A stretch of 32,834 bases of DNA, taken from assembly GCA_039815505.1 (NCBI GenBank), contig JBCBZE010000007.1, positions 1-32,834 of the forward strand. Direction: 5' to 3'. This document shows, piece by piece, positions 31,711-32,834 of this stretch. Source of the stretch: CANLWN01 sp039815505. GTDB taxonomy: Bacteria > Bacteroidota > Bacteroidia > Flavobacteriales > Flavobacteriaceae. The notes under the pieces are model-generated. The model saw only the letters and a program-made list of their open reading frames with translations, did no database searches and was not told where the DNA came from. The translations under genes and the position numbers were made by a program. The first letter of the stretch is position 1, and every line of letters starts with the position of its first letter.

Positions 31711-32124
31711 ATGACTCGCTTTAATCATATTTTCCTATTGCTTGTATTTGGTCTCCTATTTGTAACGGGCAGTGCCCAGGAGTGTACATTGGATATCGGA
31801 GGAAAAAATACCGAAACTATTATTAAAATTTTTCAATTGAACGAAGAACAAATTGGAAAAATGGAAATGTGGCAAGGTGAATTGGATATAAAGACCAAGG
31901 ATATTGAGGACCAAATACGACAGCTGATGGAGAAACATCCGCAAAAAACACCTGAAGATCTTACACTTTTTGCCAAGAAATATGATGCATTAAAGGATCA
32001 AATGGTGAACACCTCAAAAGCCTATGACACAAAGTTGATAGCTATTTTCAATGAGCGCCAATATCAACGTTATGTTGATCTTTGCATAGAAGCCCTCAGG
32101 ACTCCGATCGTAGTTCCAGAATAA
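31711..32124 (+). CDS. Small secreted helical protein, unknown function
   Basis: 137 residues with a signal peptide (about 1-22, IFLLLVFGLLFVTGSAQ). The mature part is highly charged and predicted to be mostly helical, with repeated patterns FQLNEEQIGKME and FNERQYQRYVDLC near its two ends. These faintly resemble the LTxxQ motifs of Spy/CpxP periplasmic chaperones, and the size fits, but the match is too weak to name it. Two cysteines (ECTLD near the start of the mature part and VDLC near the end) could form a disulfide. It lies between the receptor terminator and pyrD; no clean -7 element was found. Confidence 0.75.
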   Translation: MTRFNHIFLLLVFGLLFVTGSAQECTLDIGGKNTETIIKIFQLNEEQIGKMEMWQGELDIKTKDIEDQIRQLMEKHPQKTPEDLTLFAKKYDALKDQMVNTSKAYDTKLIAIFNERQYQRYVDLCIEALRTPIVVPE

Positions 32125-32173
32125 TTTTCGATGAAATACTAGCCTTGGTTTAAGTACTTCGACTCAGTTTGTA

Positions 32174-32181
32174 TATTTTTG
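32174..32181 (+). promoter_or_regulatory. -7 element TATTTTTG of pyrD
   Basis: Fits TAnnTTTG and lies 20 bases before the pyrD ATG at 32202. No clear -33 element. Confidence 0.5.
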
Positions 32182-32201
32182 CCAAAAGTTTTTAGCAATA
32201 A

Positions 32202-32834
32202 ATGTATAAGTTCTTAATTCGCCCCATTTTTTTCCTACTGGATGCAGAAAAGGTACACTACCTTTCCTTTTCCCTTATCAAGTTTTTTTCCAAGATTGGT
32301 TTTTCAACTATTTTTAAATCGATTTATTCCTTGAACGACCCGCGCTTGGAGCGTAAGGTTTTTGGTTTAAGTTTTAAGAACCCCGTAGGTTTGGCGGCCG
32401 GTTTCGATAAGGACGCTAAATTATACAATGAACTTTCCAATTTTGGTTTCGGCTTCGTTGAGATAGGCACACTTACTCCAAAACCCCAAGAAGGGAATCC
32501 TAAAAAGAGACTTTTTCGGCTTAAGGATGATGAGGCGATCATAAACAGAATGGGATTTAACAACCAGGGCGTTTTTGATGCGGTAGAATGTCTTAAAAAG
32601 AAACATAACATACTGGTTGGTGGAAATATCGGAAAAAATAAAGCCACGCCCAATGATGATGCCATAAAGGATTATCTTATATGTTTCGATGCTCTCTTTG
32701 ACCATGTCGATTATTTTGTGGTCAACGTGAGCTCTCCCAATACGCCCGGACTTCGCGAGCTTCAAGATAAAGAACCCCTGACAAAACTATTGAAAGAGTT
32801 AAAACGGGAGAATGCCAAATACGCCGCTAAAAGA
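32202..32834 (+). CDS. pyrD: Dihydroorotate dehydrogenase (quinone), class 2 (3'-truncated)
   Basis: The frame opens at the ATG at 32202 and runs off the right edge after 211 codons; the family is about 340 residues, so roughly 130 are missing. PyrD oxidises dihydroorotate to orotate with FMN and passes electrons to quinone, step four of pyrimidine synthesis. Visible: N-terminal amphipathic membrane helix (about 1-30), FMN-binding NPVGLAAGFDKDA, GFGFVEIGTLTPKPQ, INRMGFNNQG, and VNVSSPNTPGLR with the catalytic Ser of class 2. It has its own -7 element. It is the last feature in the window. Confidence 0.96.
   Translation, partial: MYKFLIRPIFFLLDAEKVHYLSFSLIKFFSKIGFSTIFKSIYSLNDPRLERKVFGLSFKNPVGLAAGFDKDAKLYNELSNFGFGFVEIGTLTPKPQEGNPKKRLFRLKDDEAIINRMGFNNQGVFDAVECLKKKHNILVGGNIGKNKATPNDDAIKDYLICFDALFDHVDYFVVNVSSPNTPGLRELQDKEPLTKLLKELKRENAKYAAKR

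Noticed and set aside
1..32834. Mobile element, prophage, CRISPR array, defence island or biosynthetic cluster
   Set aside because: No transposase, integrase, direct repeat array, restriction or toxin genes of the usual kind and no synthase cluster were seen; the content is core genome.

Overview
The window looks like a chromosomal segment of a Bacteroidota bacterium, most likely a marine Flavobacteriia/Flavobacteriaceae member; species not identified. Reasons: moderate-to-low GC, the recurrent Bacteroidota -7 promoter element TAnnTTTG close upstream of many starts, a DnaJ with a shortened zinc-finger region, a long NusB, a PUR-type DUF3276 protein, a FecI/FecR/STN-TonB-receptor operon, DUF1573 next to yajC, and DUF6268. 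No rRNA, tRNA, insertion sequence, prophage or CRISPR array was seen. Base composition looks uniform, so most of the window is core genome.

Layout. 1-718: 3' part of a TIGR01777-type epimerase, ended by a terminator. 749-2676: grpE-dnaJ, with a strong promoter that also contains a sigma-54-like -24/-12 element, and two tandem terminators. 2922-8147: a tight plus-strand operon of an ABC-2 exporter (ATPase, permease), an MscS channel, a DUF6268 beta-barrel and a sigma-54-type response regulator without its DNA-binding domain. 8151-8843 (minus): a secreted helical protein of unknown function. 9040-11315: class III-like PPK2 plus an exported M28 peptidase. 11399-12446: a cyclophilin-FKBP fusion with its promoter and terminator.

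12444-13112: on the minus strand, a cold-shock protein, then two tandem paralogous membrane micro-proteins (27 and 29 aa) in what would otherwise be called an empty gap. They are the most novel-looking item: their amino acids are conserved while their codons have diverged. 13258-17804: redox and small-molecule stress genes (AraC regulator, SDR, 1-Cys peroxiredoxin, YfiT/DinB-like enzyme, cupin, NTF2-like protein, Prx-like thioredoxin protein). 17867-22685 (minus): M14 carboxypeptidase, PUR/DUF3276 protein, MdlA-like ABC transporter. 22796-24675: nusB, DUF1573 lipoprotein, yajC. 24699-26522 (minus): DUF1801/YdeI protein and pepT. 26644-31624: ECF sigma factor, FecR anti-sigma factor and STN-containing TonB-dependent receptor, a cell-surface signalling and uptake operon. 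31711-32124: a small secreted helical protein. 32202 to the right edge: 5' part of class 2 pyrD.

The genes mostly serve protein folding (GrpE, DnaJ, PPIase), envelope transport and stress (ABC, MscS, YajC, TonB receptor), peptide turnover (M28, M14, PepT) and redox defence. I saw no defence island or obvious biosynthetic cluster. The best candidates for something undescribed are the micro-protein pair and the possible link between the sigma-54 regulator and the grpE-dnaJ promoter.
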